Positions 49,819 to 59,585 are shown, counted from the first letter of the stretch. The stretch is 64,000 bases of DNA from DASXUX01 sp036504595 (GCA_036504595.1 DASXUX010000010.1:62001-126000); one strand, 5' to 3'. Program-made: numbers and translations. Notes: generated from the sequence alone by a model not told the origin.

Positions 49819-50928
49819 ATGCGTAAACTTTTGCTGTGGTGTTGTGTTGTAATGATGGCGGCGGGGACGGCGACCGCTGCGGCCGAGCAGGCACAGACAA
49901 CGACTTGCCCCCTGACGCTGATCATCTGCACGACGAAAGATCAGCGTGAAACTGCCTCCTCCTTCGGCACGGGAACGATGATCCAAAACATGCAAGGGGA
50001 GGTGCCTTACGCGTCGCCGTCGGGCAAGTTGCGCTTCAAGATCGTTGGCGAGAAGAAAGTTCTCGTCGATCGGAACGACGACGGGAAACTGGACGCAGCG
50101 GACGGCGAACCGGTCACCTTCGGCGATCCAGTCCAGGTCTCGGTGGTGCTGGGCGACAAGCATGTCCAGATTCCAGTTGTGATCGAACCGATGGGCGACA
50201 ACGGGAAGTGGTTCTACGCACGAGTCGTCACGCTGGCCTGGCTGGAAGGCGAGTTCGAGAAAACCAAGCTTCAGATCTTCGACTCGAACGGAAACGGCCG
50301 CTTCGGCGAGATCGCGAAGAAGAACGAAGGCCTCTCCGACATGATCCAGATCGGCCAGCGCCCGGCTCAAACGCTTGCGGAATATCTCGCCATCGATGGC
50401 AAACTGTACAAACTCAAACTTGCGGACGACTGCACGTCGCTGACGCTGAAGCCGTACACGGGCCAGACCGCGACACTGAAACTCGGCGCCGCCGAAGGCT
50501 GGACGATCAACACGACACTGAACCACAAGGACGATTCTTTCAACACGTCACTGAACGCCGGCGAGACCTGCACCCTTCTGCCGGGGAACTACGAAATCGA
50601 AAATCTGAACGCGGCGCGCGGCGAAAAAGGTTCGGAGAACCCGAGCGTTTCGCTCAGCGGAGCGGGCAATACCGAGAAGACGAAGCCGATCCGCATCAAC
50701 GCCGGCGAGAACACCCTCACCTTCGGACCGCCGTTCAAACTTGAGTTCGCCGTGACGCGCTCCACGGAAGATGCCGGCGATGTGGAGATTGGCGGCGTGT
50801 CGCTGGTGGGAACTGGCGGCGAGGAATACCAGGCCTGCAACAATTGCCAGGAACGTTCCAGCAGCCTGACGGTCTGGCTTCGTTCCGGCTCGAAGGAACA
50901 GAAGGTGTCCACGCTGAGTTATGGGTGA
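49819..50928 (+). CDS. Secreted protein with EF-hand/dockerin-like calcium loops
   Basis: A 369-residue product starting at ATG 49819 behind AAGGAG. A signal peptide (MRKLLLWCCVVMMAAGTATA) is followed by mainly beta sequence containing two Asp-rich loops, DRNDDGKLDAADGE (about 85-98) and DSNGNGRFGE (about 155-165), which look like calcium sites. A CNNC motif lies near 341. The frame stops at TGA (50926-50928), yet the same frame continues open for another 182 codons (GGLSGGSWRVPDEF...), so this may be the first part of a longer protein cut by a nonsense codon. Function unknown. Confidence 0.7.
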   Translation: MRKLLLWCCVVMMAAGTATAAAEQAQTTTCPLTLIICTTKDQRETASSFGTGTMIQNMQGEVPYASPSGKLRFKIVGEKKVLVDRNDDGKLDAADGEPVTFGDPVQVSVVLGDKHVQIPVVIEPMGDNGKWFYARVVTLAWLEGEFEKTKLQIFDSNGNGRFGEIAKKNEGLSDMIQIGQRPAQTLAEYLAIDGKLYKLKLADDCTSLTLKPYTGQTATLKLGAAEGWTINTTLNHKDDSFNTSLNAGETCTLLPGNYEIENLNAARGEKGSENPSVSLSGAGNTEKTKPIRINAGENTLTFGPPFKLEFAVTRSTEDAGDVEIGGVSLVGTGGEEYQACNNCQERSSSLTVWLRSGSKEQKVSTLSYG

Positions 50929-50994
50929 GGCGGGCTCAGCGGGGGCTCCTGGCGAGTCCCGGACGAATTCAGCAAGGATGCGAATGCAGAAGTC

Positions 50995-51474
50995 GTGGTC
51001 AAGTTTGCGACGAAGAATCTGGACAAGATGGAGGCCGCCAAAAAGCTTGCGGACGTGCCGAAAGAAAAGCCGTCCGCTCAAGGCCTGATCGCCAAAGCGA
51101 GGAAGCTGAGCAACGAGTGCAACGACGACGCCGGCGCCGCGCGCATCTATGAATTGGCGGCAAAACTGCACTCCGACGATTCCTACACATTGAACGAATG
51201 CGCGTGGTTCCTGTTGACCTGCAAGGACGAAAAGGTGCGCGATCCGCAGAAGGCTTTGCCGCTGGCGCGCAAGGCCGTCAAGGAGACGAAGGAAGAGGAA
51301 GGGCACGTGCTGGATACACTCGCCAAGGCGCTGCACGACACCGGCGATCTGGCGGGCGCCGCGAAGTATTCGAAGATGGCGGCAGAAAAATCGCCCGGCA
51401 ACCAGGACGTCGCGGAGCGGGCCAAAGAATACGCAAAAGACGCGGCTTCAGTAGGCAGCGGCAGTAAGCAGTAG
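50995..51474 (+). CDS. TPR-like continuation, possibly the split C-terminus
   Basis: A 159-codon frame from a GTG, in phase with the preceding gene and open back to its stop at 50928. It encodes tetratricopeptide-like helices (AKARKLSNECNDDAGAARIYELAAKLHSDDSYTLNECAWFLLTC, then DPQKALPLARKAVKETKEEEGHVLDTLAKALHDTGDLAGA). There is no clear ribosome site, which supports it being the end of one protein interrupted by UGA. The last residues (SVGSGSKQ) come from a degenerate AGTAGGC heptamer repeat at 51449-51476. Confidence 0.55.
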   Translation: MVKFATKNLDKMEAAKKLADVPKEKPSAQGLIAKARKLSNECNDDAGAARIYELAAKLHSDDSYTLNECAWFLLTCKDEKVRDPQKALPLARKAVKETKEEEGHVLDTLAKALHDTGDLAGAAKYSKMAAEKSPGNQDVAERAKEYAKDAASVGSGSKQ

Positions 51475-51500
51475 GCAGGAACGGCGCGGAAGCTAAGAGC

Positions 51501-52619
51501 CTACTGGCTGGTCACGGCTTTCAGGATCACGCGGCGAATCCACTCGAGTTCTTCGTGGCTGAGGCCCTCGCCGAATCTCGCGGTCTTTTCATCGGAGATG
51601 GCGGCGAGCTGCGGGGCGGAGTTCTTTCCGTGAATCGGCTGCTCGATTCGCAGCTCTTCCAGTTTGCCAGCCGGTATCTCCACGCGTTTCCAGAGCAGCA
51701 GGCCTTTGTGCGAGACTCGCAAGCACTCCGGGTCGGCTTCGACCACGCCGCGGCGGTTCCGGCGCGAGAGCAGCGCCAAGAGCGCTCCGCCGACCGGCAG
51801 CAGCACAAAGCCGATACCAATGAACGCGCCAAAGATCCACTGAACCCCTGCCGGCATTCCGTTGAACGAAAGCAGCGCGGGCACGAACGTAAACAAAACG
51901 AAACATGAAAACCCAATGGCGGCGACGAGGGCGACGACCGGCACACAGCCCAGCGGCGGCGGTGGGATTTCGAAATGCACCGCATTGCCTTCAGCGGAGA
52001 ACGTGGCGCGCATGTCGGCGGGTGGCGTGGTGATATCCACCTCTTGGCCGGTGCGGGCGAGTTGCTCGCGCAGGGATTCGTCGAGGTGCCCGGCCTCACG
52101 CCGGACTTCGATGCCGCTGCTCAGGTCCACAATGGGAAGGTCGGCGAACTTCGCGACCTCCTCAGCGAACTTGCGCGACTCGCCTTCTGTTCGCGGTTCG
52201 GCAATCTCCAGCTTGGCGCCCGCAGAGCCCTTCAATTGCACGGGGTAGGCGGTATAGCGCCCGCTGCCGCTGCCACGTTCTTCGCGCGACATATGCACTT
52301 CTTCGAAGGTGTCGAGTTCCTGGACTTTGGTCCACATCGGGAAAAGCAGCCCGTACCAGCGCGTGACGGTCTTCAATCCTTTGTCGAGGATCACGCCGCT
52401 GCGTCCGAAAACGAAAGCGGAGCCGACGGCACCGAAGACGAGGCCGAACAGGAAGACGGGAACGCGAGCAGAGGGCGCTCCGCCATTCCAGATGCCGCTG
52501 AACGCGGTGGTCATCGCAAACAGGCCAAAGCCGAAAAACGGCAGACCGAAGAGAGCCATGCATCCGCCGCCGGAACGGTAGGACAGGCGGTTGGGTTCGT
52601 CGGAGTTGATTCGGCGCAT
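51501..52619 (-). CDS. Hypothetical membrane protein
   Basis: A 372-residue protein with two hydrophobic segments near the N-terminus (MALFGLPFFGFGLFAMTTAF and VFLFGLVFGAVGSAFVFG) and a pair in the middle (VVALVAAIGFSCFVLFTFVPAL and IFGAFIGIGFVLLPVGGALLALL). Soluble beta-rich parts lie between and after them. The pattern GGGCMALFGLPFFGFGLF followed by a PH-like fold resembles DUF3592-type membrane proteins. Function unknown. It converges on the preceding reading frame. Confidence 0.65.
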   Translation of the reverse strand: MRRINSDEPNRLSYRSGGGCMALFGLPFFGFGLFAMTTAFSGIWNGGAPSARVPVFLFGLVFGAVGSAFVFGRSGVILDKGLKTVTRWYGLLFPMWTKVQELDTFEEVHMSREERGSGSGRYTAYPVQLKGSAGAKLEIAEPRTEGESRKFAEEVAKFADLPIVDLSSGIEVRREAGHLDESLREQLARTGQEVDITTPPADMRATFSAEGNAVHFEIPPPPLGCVPVVALVAAIGFSCFVLFTFVPALLSFNGMPAGVQWIFGAFIGIGFVLLPVGGALLALLSRRNRRGVVEADPECLRVSHKGLLLWKRVEIPAGKLEELRIEQPIHGKNSAPQLAAISDEKTARFGEGLSHEELEWIRRVILKAVTSQ

Positions 52620-52677
52620 GAAAGGTTTTTAGCGGAAAAAACGGCGGGGGCAAGGCGAAGGCAGCGGGGAGAACCGT

Positions 52678-52905
52678 TCAATACATTTCGATCAGTTGTT
52701 CGTTCGGATAATCCGGATGGCCGGGAAGCAATCGCTGCCGCATCGGATCGACAATCAAATCCAGCCCTTCAAGCGCGAGCTGTCCGAGCAATGCGGGCAT
52801 GCCCGGATGCGAAGCCATGACCAGCACATGATCTTCGTGCCCCATAACTTTGATGCGTACCGAGCCGTGAATCTTGCGCACTGTTCTGAGAAGCGCACCC
52901 AGCAC
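52678..52905 (-). pseudogene. Remnant of a retropepsin-like aspartic protease gene
   Basis: A 75-codon frame whose end (GMPALLGQLALEGLDLIVDPMRQRLLPGHPDYP) matches the C-terminal pattern of small bacterial clan-AA aspartic proteases. The N-terminal part with the catalytic DTGA is missing. In this family such genes often lie beside toxin-antitoxin modules, as here. Probably a truncated leftover. Confidence 0.5.
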
Positions 52906-52932
52906 TCATGGGTTTCGGGCGATTACATATTC

Positions 52933-53127
52933 TCATTTGACCAAACCCAACTCCTTTGCCACGTCCTCGTACGGTCGGCGTTTGCGATAGTCGGGTTCGG
53001 CCTTGGCTCTTCGCAACGCCTTTAGATCTTCGTAGTCCTCGATCATTTCCTGCATACGCAGGAACTCCTTGTACGGAATGACGGCGTATTCTTTCTTGCC
53101 TGACTTGCCGATGATCTGAGTATGCAT
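52933..53127 (-). CDS. Antitoxin (Phd/RelB-like)
   Basis: A 64-residue protein starting at ATG 53127, 4 bases after the toxin stop. IIGKSGKKEYAVIPYKEFLRMQEMIEDYEDLKALRRAKAEP resembles the prevent-host-death fold (strand-strand-helix) with a charged C-terminal tail for toxin binding (RRPYEDVAKELGLVK). It would repress the module promoter and neutralise the adjacent toxin. Confidence 0.85.
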   Translation of the reverse strand: MHTQIIGKSGKKEYAVIPYKEFLRMQEMIEDYEDLKALRRAKAEPDYRKRRPYEDVAKELGLVK

Positions 53128-53131
53128 GGCC

Positions 53132-53383
53132 TCAATTCCTGTACGCTTCCTTGCGGTCCAGAACGCGGGCAATCACAATTGTATCCTTTTCGATTGCGAA
53201 CAGAACCCGCCAACTGCCTACTCTCAGCCTATATTCCGGCACATGGTTGACAAGCTTCTTGACATCACCGGCCAAGCCGGCTCTGAGAGCCATGATCGCT
53301 TTGTGAATTTTGGCAGCTTCTTCTTCTGAAATCGCCTTCAAATCCTTCTCTGCCCGGCGGGTGATTTCCAATCTGTATGTCAT
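53132..53383 (-). CDS. RelE/ParE-family toxin
   Basis: An 83-residue toxin starting at ATG 53383 (MTYRLEITRRAEKDLKAI). The core YRLRVGSWRVLFAIEKDTIVIARVLDRKEAYR has the basic residues and terminal Tyr-Arg typical of RelE-type mRNA interferases. It precedes its antitoxin, the reverse of the classical order but common for this subgroup. Intact, unlike the higB copy at 41157-41480. Confidence 0.88.
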   Translation of the reverse strand: MTYRLEITRRAEKDLKAISEEEAAKIHKAIMALRAGLAGDVKKLVNHVPEYRLRVGSWRVLFAIEKDTIVIARVLDRKEAYRN

Positions 53384-53434
53384 TTTGATCCACACCCCTA
53401 CCACCACCCGCAGCGCGCTGCCGCTGCCGACTGC

Positions 53435-56400
53435 CTACTTCTCTTCTTTCTTGTCCTTCTCCTTGTCTTTGTCCTTTGCGTCGTCTTCGCCGGGCACCGG
53501 GGGGGCTTGGGGGCCGGAGTTCAACTCGTCGGCGATGCGTTTGGTGATGCGGGCGATTTCGCCTTCTTTGACGGCGGAGCGGCGCAGGCGGTCCTTCTGG
53601 TCTTTGTTTAAGTCCTTCTGCTCGGCCTTGGTCTTGTTGACTTCGTCGTCGATCTTCTTAGTCTGCGAATTCACGTTGCGCTGCATGATGCGCAGCATTT
53701 TCAGCTCGGCCAGCGGAGGCACCAGCGGCTGCTTGCCGCCGCCGCCACCACCGCCTCCTCCACCCTGCTGCTTTTGTTGTTCCTGGCGTTCTTTGCGAAG
53801 AGCTTCGATCAGATCGGCGAGGTTGCGGATCACGTCGTCTTCAATGTCCTGCGTAAGCGAGCCGCTCTCCTCTTTATCCAGGCGCGCGGCGGCTTCGGAC
53901 ATGTCGTTGCCGGCGCCTTGCAGCACGAACTGGAACACCGGCGCGTCTTCGAGCTTCTTCACGACGACCTTCGCCGAATCAGAGAGTTTCTGCTGGTCTT
54001 CGAAGACCTGCCGCAGCATGCCGCGGGCTCGGCGGGGGAGCGGCGCGGGCTCCTTGCCGGCGGGAGCGGGGCGCTGCTTTTCGACATCCTGCGTTTTAGT
54101 CAACAGATCGCGCTGGACGCCGAGCATCTTTTTCAGTTCCTGCTCGATCTGGAAGAGCTGTTCGCTGCGGTTCTGCTGCTGCATCTGGTTCTGGAATTGG
54201 TCCAGATTCTCGAGTGCGTCCTGCAGATCCTGCTCCGCTTCCTCCTCGCTGCTCTTGGAGCCGCTTTGGTTTCCCTGGCCCATCTGGCCGGCGGCGGCGG
54301 ATTGGTTGCGGCTGGCGGATTCGTTCGCGGCGGCGGCTTTTTCGGCGTTGCGATTGCCGGTCTTGTCGCGGAAGTTGTCGAGCTTCTTCTGCAAGCGCTG
54401 CACTTCGTCGCGCAGAGCGTTCTGAATCGGCTTCAGGCGGTTGAGGACTTCGGGAGCGCGCGGATCTTTTTCCTTGGCGGCTTTGGCGGCCAGTTCATTC
54501 AACGCGTCGAGAGCCTTGTCGAGTTCGCTAAGGGCCTTTTCCTGTTCCTGCGAGGCGCCTTTGGTGTCGGGGCCTTCCTTCTGGTCACCCTCGCCGCTCT
54601 TGCCTTCCTTGCCCAGATTGTTCTGAGCGTTCTGCATGTTGCTAGAAGCGTTCTTGACGTTATCCGCGGGCTTCTTGTCGTTCTGATTTTCAGGCAACTG
54701 ATCCTGAAGCTTCTTCACTTCGGCGCCGAGCTTGCGGGCGTCGTCCTTGAGATCCTTCTGATCGCGTTCCAAGCGGCGCGAGGGCGTTTTCAGCTCTTCG
54801 ATCTTACGGCGCATGTCGGCGAGTTTGTCCTTGGCGTCTTCGAGCGCGTCGATGGCTTTCGATTCGTTCTTTGTCGCGGCGGCGGGGTCGGGTTTGCCGA
54901 GGTCCTTTGAGGATTGCGCCATCTTGTCGGCGGCTTCGGCGACTTTTGAGGCGGCGCCGGCGGGATCGTTCTTGGGCTGCGTGCCGGAGGCGCTGGCGTG
55001 GGCCTGGTCGATGTCCTTCGCCAGCTTGTCGAGCTTCTCTTGCAGGCCCTTGGTGCGCGTCTGCACGCCGGTCTGCTGCTGGCCGACTTTGCCGTGTTCG
55101 GCGGCTTTGTCTTTGGCCAGTTCGCCGGAGGCGCCTTGCAGAATTTCGCGGGCTTTTTTCAGGCGGTCGGCGGCGGAGGTTTGCAGGCCAGAGGCTTTCA
55201 TGGAGCTGCTGCGGTCGCCGGAGGGCGCGCCGCGGCGGAGCGTGTCGGAGCCATCGGACATGTCGCGGCTGCTGCCTTCGAGTTCGGGCATGGCTTGCGC
55301 GGCGGATTTGCCAGCCGCAGCGAGCTTCTTGTCTTTGGCACCCTGATCGGGCGTGTTTGCCGCGCGGATCAGGTTGGCCATGCGATTGGTCAGTTCGTCG
55401 AGCTTGCCGCGGGTGTCGGCCTGGCGATTGGCTTGATCGATGGACGCGTCTTCGAAACGTTTGTGTTCGATGCCGAGCGCCTTGAGCAGCACTTCTTCAG
55501 CGCGGGCGAGCTTTTCGGTGGCATTGAGCTGTGAGGCGGCGGCGTCCTTGGCTTTGTTCTCAGAAAGCGCCACGGTCACGTTCTTCATTTCATCGGGGGC
55601 TTGCAACGCCAGCGAACCGGCCTGCGTGAGCGCGCGCGCGGCGGCTTGCAGCAGAGCGACTTGGGGCGTGTCCTTGGCGGCGTCGCCGGCTTTGGCGAGA
55701 ATTTCTTTAACGGTCTTGTTGAGGTCATCGGCAGCCGGGGCGAGAGCGGTCAGAGCGCCAGCGGTGTCGGCGCGCAGGCGGGCCTGATCGTCCTGCACGG
55801 CCTTCAGATCGGAGCCTTCCTTGTTGACCTTCGCGCGCAGCGCTTCCTGCGAAACGCGGAGCTTCTTCATGCGGTCGTAGTGTTCGCGCAGGACTTTTTC
55901 GGCTTTGCCGTCGGAGATGTCGTTGCTTTCCTTGGCCAGAGCGCGCTCTTCGACTTCGAGGAGCTCCAGTTCGTGTACGGCGCGAGCGATCTCGCGTTCG
56001 GCGGGGCTAAGTTGATCGACGGTGTCCTTGAAGACCTGGTTCTGGTCCTTGATGAGCTGCTCCAGATCCTTCTGCGCGGACGCGAGCGATTCTTCGAGTT
56101 TGCCGGCTTGCGGGTCGGGCGTGTTCTGAAGGTTCTGCGTCTGCTCCTTCAGCTTCTCCTGGCGATTGCGGATATCCTGAAGCTGCTGCTTGGCCTGCGC
56201 GATGGATCGTTCGAGCGCGGCTTTGTCCCGGATGTCGTCGGTGCGCTTGAGGAGTTCGCGCTGCCGTTCGAGGATGTTGCGCAGTTCGTTGGCGGTGCGC
56301 TGAATGTCCTTCATCATCTCTTTGTCCACGTCGCGGCGGCGGCTGAGGACGGTGATGATGCGTTCCAGACCCGTTTCAGCTCCGCGCTGTTTACTGCCGG

Positions 56401-58936
56401 CGGTGCCGAAGGCGAAGTTGTCTTTGATCTGCGTTTGAGCGGCGCGCATTTTGTCTTCGATGCCGGGACTCGGATCGCCGGTCGTGGCCAGGTCGGGCTT
56501 GTCGGGCGTGGCGTCGGTGTTCTGGGCGATCTTGATGGCGTCGTCGATGTTCTTGGCGACGAACTTGTCGAGTTCCATCATCTTGGCGTAGGCCTGCGTC
56601 ATGCGTTCGAAGAGCGCGCGCATGTCGGTGGCGCAGTCGCGCTGTTCGTGCGAGAGGCCGGTGACCTGGCCTTGCTCTTCCTTCGTCGCCTCGCTGGGTT
56701 TCTTCGCGCCCAGGCGGTCTTTGAATTCGGCGGTGAGGCGCGTGACGTTGCGCTGCTTCAGGAGCAGTTCGCGCGTCATGCGCAGGAGGTCTTCGGTCTC
56801 GGCCCACTTCTGCATTTGTTCGAGCAGGGCTTTCAGGTCGGAGATGATTTCGTCCTGCTTCTTGATCGCGTTCTTCAGGTTCAGCACGCGGTCGTCATCG
56901 GCCCTGGCCAGAGCGCTGGCGGAGATTTCGCGCGAGGCATCGGGCATCTTCTTAGTGTGTTCGGTTTCGAGCACGTCGCGGATGGCGGTGAGGCGGTCCT
57001 TGTCATCGGGCGTGTCGAGGCCGTTGTAGATGTAGCGCTGGATGAGCGTATCGAAGGCGTTTTGGAGCGCGTGCGTCTTGCGGCGGACTTCTTCCTGCAA
57101 AGCGCCGGCTTCGGAAACTTTGGTCCGGTCGGCGGGCGCGAAAGGGTTGCCGACGGAAATGTGGTCTTTGATCGCGTCGACCTGCTTGCGGTCGTTTTCC
57201 TCATCACGAATGATGACTTTCAGATCCTCGATGAGGCGCAGGCGTTCGATGTCGAGCTTGCGGCGGATTTCTTCCGAAGAGAGCACGCGGAAATGGTAGA
57301 CCTGCGGTTCGGTGCCCTTTCGTGCCGTCGGACACCAGTCGTAGGCTTCGGCCCAGTATTCGACCACGTCGCCGGATTCAAGACCGAGCTCCGCCAAGCT
57401 CCAGTCCTTGGTGATGTCGAGTTTTTGCGCGCTCTTGTTGAATGCACCGGGCTGGGGTTCGGGCAGATCGAAACTGCCGGTCACGACGGGGCTGCTGGGG
57501 TCGATGGCGACGGGCGCCTGGTTGCGCGCGCCGGCGACGTTCTGCTGCGGAGCGGGCGCGACACCTTTGTAGCGTTTGAACTTGATGACGCCTTTGCGCA
57601 AACCCCAGTCGTCTTCTAAGCCCAGCGCAAGAGCAACCGTGGCCATGGGAGTGACTTCGAGATCGGCGGCGGGAGTCTTCCAGGTCAGGCGCGGCAGAGC
57701 ATCCGGCAGAACCCAGACTTTGTGGCGGATCTTGTTGTTCTTGTTGTCGAGGCCGTCACGGTCGCGCAGGAAGATTTCGTAGTCCTTCGATTCATCCATC
57801 GTGAAGGGGTACGCGGCAGTCATGCCGTCGATCGTCAAGATCATCGGCTTGGGATCGTCGTTGCCCAGCTTGATCATCACGCCATCATCCGAACGCATGG
57901 GCTTGTTGAAGGTGCAATTCAGCGTGGCTTCGGTGCCGACCACCGCGCGCAGGCTGCGTTCGCGCTTGGGTTCGCTGGGCTTGTCGGTGATGTAGCTGGG
58001 GAATTTGTAGGTCACGGTCATGTTGGCGATGTCGGGACGGTCCACGGCTCGAACGCTGAACGGGCCGGCTTCGTTGTCGTTGGCTTTGATGCGGAACGAG
58101 AAACTGGAAATGACCGGGTTGTAGTCGTACTGGAATTCCTTGAGCTTCTGGCCGGTCTGTTCGTTGGTGCGGGTCTTGCCGTTGACCGGCTCCGGATTGC
58201 TGTAGCCTTTGCCGTGATCGAATTCGATGAATGCCTGGCCGGGCAGTTCGCCGGTGACAATCGCGATAATCGAAGTGCCTTCGTTGCGCGGGACGATCTT
58301 TTCGATGCCGCGGTGGCCGTCGATGGTCACTTCGATCTGCGTGCGAACAGGATACGTCTGCCGCGAAAGCGGATTGAGCAGCCGCAGCAGGCCGACGCCA
58401 AGATATTCGCGAGTGACCGAAATGCCGCCCAGGGAGCCGATCAGCAGCAGCGAGCCGAGCGCTCCGAAGAGCACCGGGCGGATGCGGTTGAACTTGACGA
58501 CGCGGGAGAATTCCAGCGCGGCCGTCTGCTGATAGGCCTGGCGCGCGACTTCCTCCACCATCGGCGCGCTGATGGTGCGGTCGTCGGCGAGCATGCGGGT
58601 GAGCTGCACGGTGGAAATGAGGCTGTCGTTGAGGTGCGGGAATTCTCTCTCGACGGCCAGAGCCATGTCGTCCAAAGAAAGTGGAACCAACAAGGGAGAC
58701 ACCAGCCGGCGGTAAAGCAGCGTGGCCAGGCCACCGATGATGGCCAAGGACATAACAATACGAAAGGCCGTGTTGACGGGCCGATTGGAGCGGAAGAAGA
58801 AATAATCCAGCACTATTGCGCCCAGGACGCACAGGACGCCCACCAAGACCAGGCGGCTGAAGCCGTCCAGCGCGCAGGCTTTGCGAAGGCTGCTGCGCAG
58901 GACGAGCAGGCGGTGTTTGATGTTGGATTCAATCAT
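53435..58936 (-). CDS. Giant membrane-anchored coiled-coil protein (DUF4175-like)
   Basis: A 1833-residue envelope protein. Two membrane helices lie near residues 28-48 and 57-76 and a third near 155-175. A beta-rich extracytoplasmic region follows (about 200-540) with a segment like VTYKFPSYITDKPSEPKRERSL. After residue about 560 it is almost continuous charged coiled coil with heptad pattern (LEQLIKDQNQVFK, LGAEVKKLQDQLPENQ), interrupted by Ala/Gly/Gln-rich linkers and a poly-Gly run (about 1735). It ends KEKDKKEEK. The layout is that of DUF4175-like proteins. No enzymatic motif is seen; a structural or scaffolding role is inferred. Confidence 0.75.
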   Translation of the reverse strand: MIESNIKHRLLVLRSSLRKACALDGFSRLVLVGVLCVLGAIVLDYFFFRSNRPVNTAFRIVMSLAIIGGLATLLYRRLVSPLLVPLSLDDMALAVEREFPHLNDSLISTVQLTRMLADDRTISAPMVEEVARQAYQQTAALEFSRVVKFNRIRPVLFGALGSLLLIGSLGGISVTREYLGVGLLRLLNPLSRQTYPVRTQIEVTIDGHRGIEKIVPRNEGTSIIAIVTGELPGQAFIEFDHGKGYSNPEPVNGKTRTNEQTGQKLKEFQYDYNPVISSFSFRIKANDNEAGPFSVRAVDRPDIANMTVTYKFPSYITDKPSEPKRERSLRAVVGTEATLNCTFNKPMRSDDGVMIKLGNDDPKPMILTIDGMTAAYPFTMDESKDYEIFLRDRDGLDNKNNKIRHKVWVLPDALPRLTWKTPAADLEVTPMATVALALGLEDDWGLRKGVIKFKRYKGVAPAPQQNVAGARNQAPVAIDPSSPVVTGSFDLPEPQPGAFNKSAQKLDITKDWSLAELGLESGDVVEYWAEAYDWCPTARKGTEPQVYHFRVLSSEEIRRKLDIERLRLIEDLKVIIRDEENDRKQVDAIKDHISVGNPFAPADRTKVSEAGALQEEVRRKTHALQNAFDTLIQRYIYNGLDTPDDKDRLTAIRDVLETEHTKKMPDASREISASALARADDDRVLNLKNAIKKQDEIISDLKALLEQMQKWAETEDLLRMTRELLLKQRNVTRLTAEFKDRLGAKKPSEATKEEQGQVTGLSHEQRDCATDMRALFERMTQAYAKMMELDKFVAKNIDDAIKIAQNTDATPDKPDLATTGDPSPGIEDKMRAAQTQIKDNFAFGTAGSKQRGAETGLERIITVLSRRRDVDKEMMKDIQRTANELRNILERQRELLKRTDDIRDKAALERSIAQAKQQLQDIRNRQEKLKEQTQNLQNTPDPQAGKLEESLASAQKDLEQLIKDQNQVFKDTVDQLSPAEREIARAVHELELLEVEERALAKESNDISDGKAEKVLREHYDRMKKLRVSQEALRAKVNKEGSDLKAVQDDQARLRADTAGALTALAPAADDLNKTVKEILAKAGDAAKDTPQVALLQAAARALTQAGSLALQAPDEMKNVTVALSENKAKDAAASQLNATEKLARAEEVLLKALGIEHKRFEDASIDQANRQADTRGKLDELTNRMANLIRAANTPDQGAKDKKLAAAGKSAAQAMPELEGSSRDMSDGSDTLRRGAPSGDRSSSMKASGLQTSAADRLKKAREILQGASGELAKDKAAEHGKVGQQQTGVQTRTKGLQEKLDKLAKDIDQAHASASGTQPKNDPAGAASKVAEAADKMAQSSKDLGKPDPAAATKNESKAIDALEDAKDKLADMRRKIEELKTPSRRLERDQKDLKDDARKLGAEVKKLQDQLPENQNDKKPADNVKNASSNMQNAQNNLGKEGKSGEGDQKEGPDTKGASQEQEKALSELDKALDALNELAAKAAKEKDPRAPEVLNRLKPIQNALRDEVQRLQKKLDNFRDKTGNRNAEKAAAANESASRNQSAAAGQMGQGNQSGSKSSEEEAEQDLQDALENLDQFQNQMQQQNRSEQLFQIEQELKKMLGVQRDLLTKTQDVEKQRPAPAGKEPAPLPRRARGMLRQVFEDQQKLSDSAKVVVKKLEDAPVFQFVLQGAGNDMSEAAARLDKEESGSLTQDIEDDVIRNLADLIEALRKERQEQQKQQGGGGGGGGGGKQPLVPPLAELKMLRIMQRNVNSQTKKIDDEVNKTKAEQKDLNKDQKDRLRRSAVKEGEIARITKRIADELNSGPQAPPVPGEDDAKDKDKEKDKKEEK

Positions 58937-59012
58937 GTGCGTGTTCCTGGGGCATCATCAGGGCAAACCGACTCAAGCATCTTCCGCTTTGAGCAGCGGA
59001 AATCAAGAGATT

Positions 59013-59100
59013 GAGTCTGGAGTCTAGCCGTCTGGAGTCTAGAGTCCGATGTTTCGCGTGCCGTTGACTCCAGACTCCAGACTCCAGACTCCAGACTGGT
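59013..59100. repeat. Inverted pair of 7-bp repeat arrays
   Basis: GTCTGGA-type units (59013-59047) face four perfect GACTCCA units and GACTGGT (59066-59100) across a short loop. The pair lies in the 367-base divergent gap 58937-59303, in which I see nothing else certain. Confidence 0.85.
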
Positions 59101-59303
59101 AACGTCTATATGACGCTTAGCACTGCACGCGGTCACTACAATTTCGTCATTTTTCGACCTAACAACGCCGCGCGCCGACCGCAACATTACGCCGCGGACA
59201 TTGTGGCAACTACTAGCTAAAGCCGTACCTGAAGGCTGCCGATTATCTCCTCTTGCAGTCGTGGGGACTGTGGAGGTCGTGGATTTTACGGGGGGAGAAG
59301 AAA

Positions 59304-59585
59304 ATGTTCGCAGCCAAGTGGTTCCTCGTGCCGAGTTTGTGCGCCGCCATCGGATTTGGGGCTTGTTCACCCGCTTTGGCGGTTGGCAAGCACGCGCCGG
59401 CCAGTTCGGTCAGCAAGAAGCATCATCCAGCCAAGAAGCCTGCCGCGAAGAAGGTTGTCAAACCGGCAAGCATGAGCAAGACGACCCATGCGCCCAAGAA
59501 GCACGCGCCCGCGAAGAAGAAGCATGTGCCGGCCTCGCATTCGACAAAACCGGTGAAGGGCAAGGGCGAGGCCGTCAAACTTTAA
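59304..59585 (+). CDS. Secreted histone-H1-like Lys/Ala/Pro/His-rich protein
   Basis: A 93-residue product from ATG 59304 with GGGGGAGAAG upstream. A signal peptide (FLVPSLCAAIGFGACSPALA) precedes a low-complexity basic tail of repeated KK-x-PA and HAPKKHAP units with several His. Histone-H1-like tails of this kind bind DNA or acidic polymers, but export places it outside the cytoplasm, so binding to cell-surface polymers or metal through His is as likely. A hairpin (59602-59625) follows the stop. Confidence 0.6.
   Translation: MFAAKWFLVPSLCAAIGFGACSPALAVGKHAPASSVSKKHHPAKKPAAKKVVKPASMSKTTHAPKKHAPAKKKHVPASHSTKPVKGKGEAVKL

Noticed and set aside
55601..57619. A 672-codon plus-strand frame opposite the coiled-coil gene
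   Set aside because: Antisense shadow of a strongly biased Lys/Asp/Gln coiled-coil gene.
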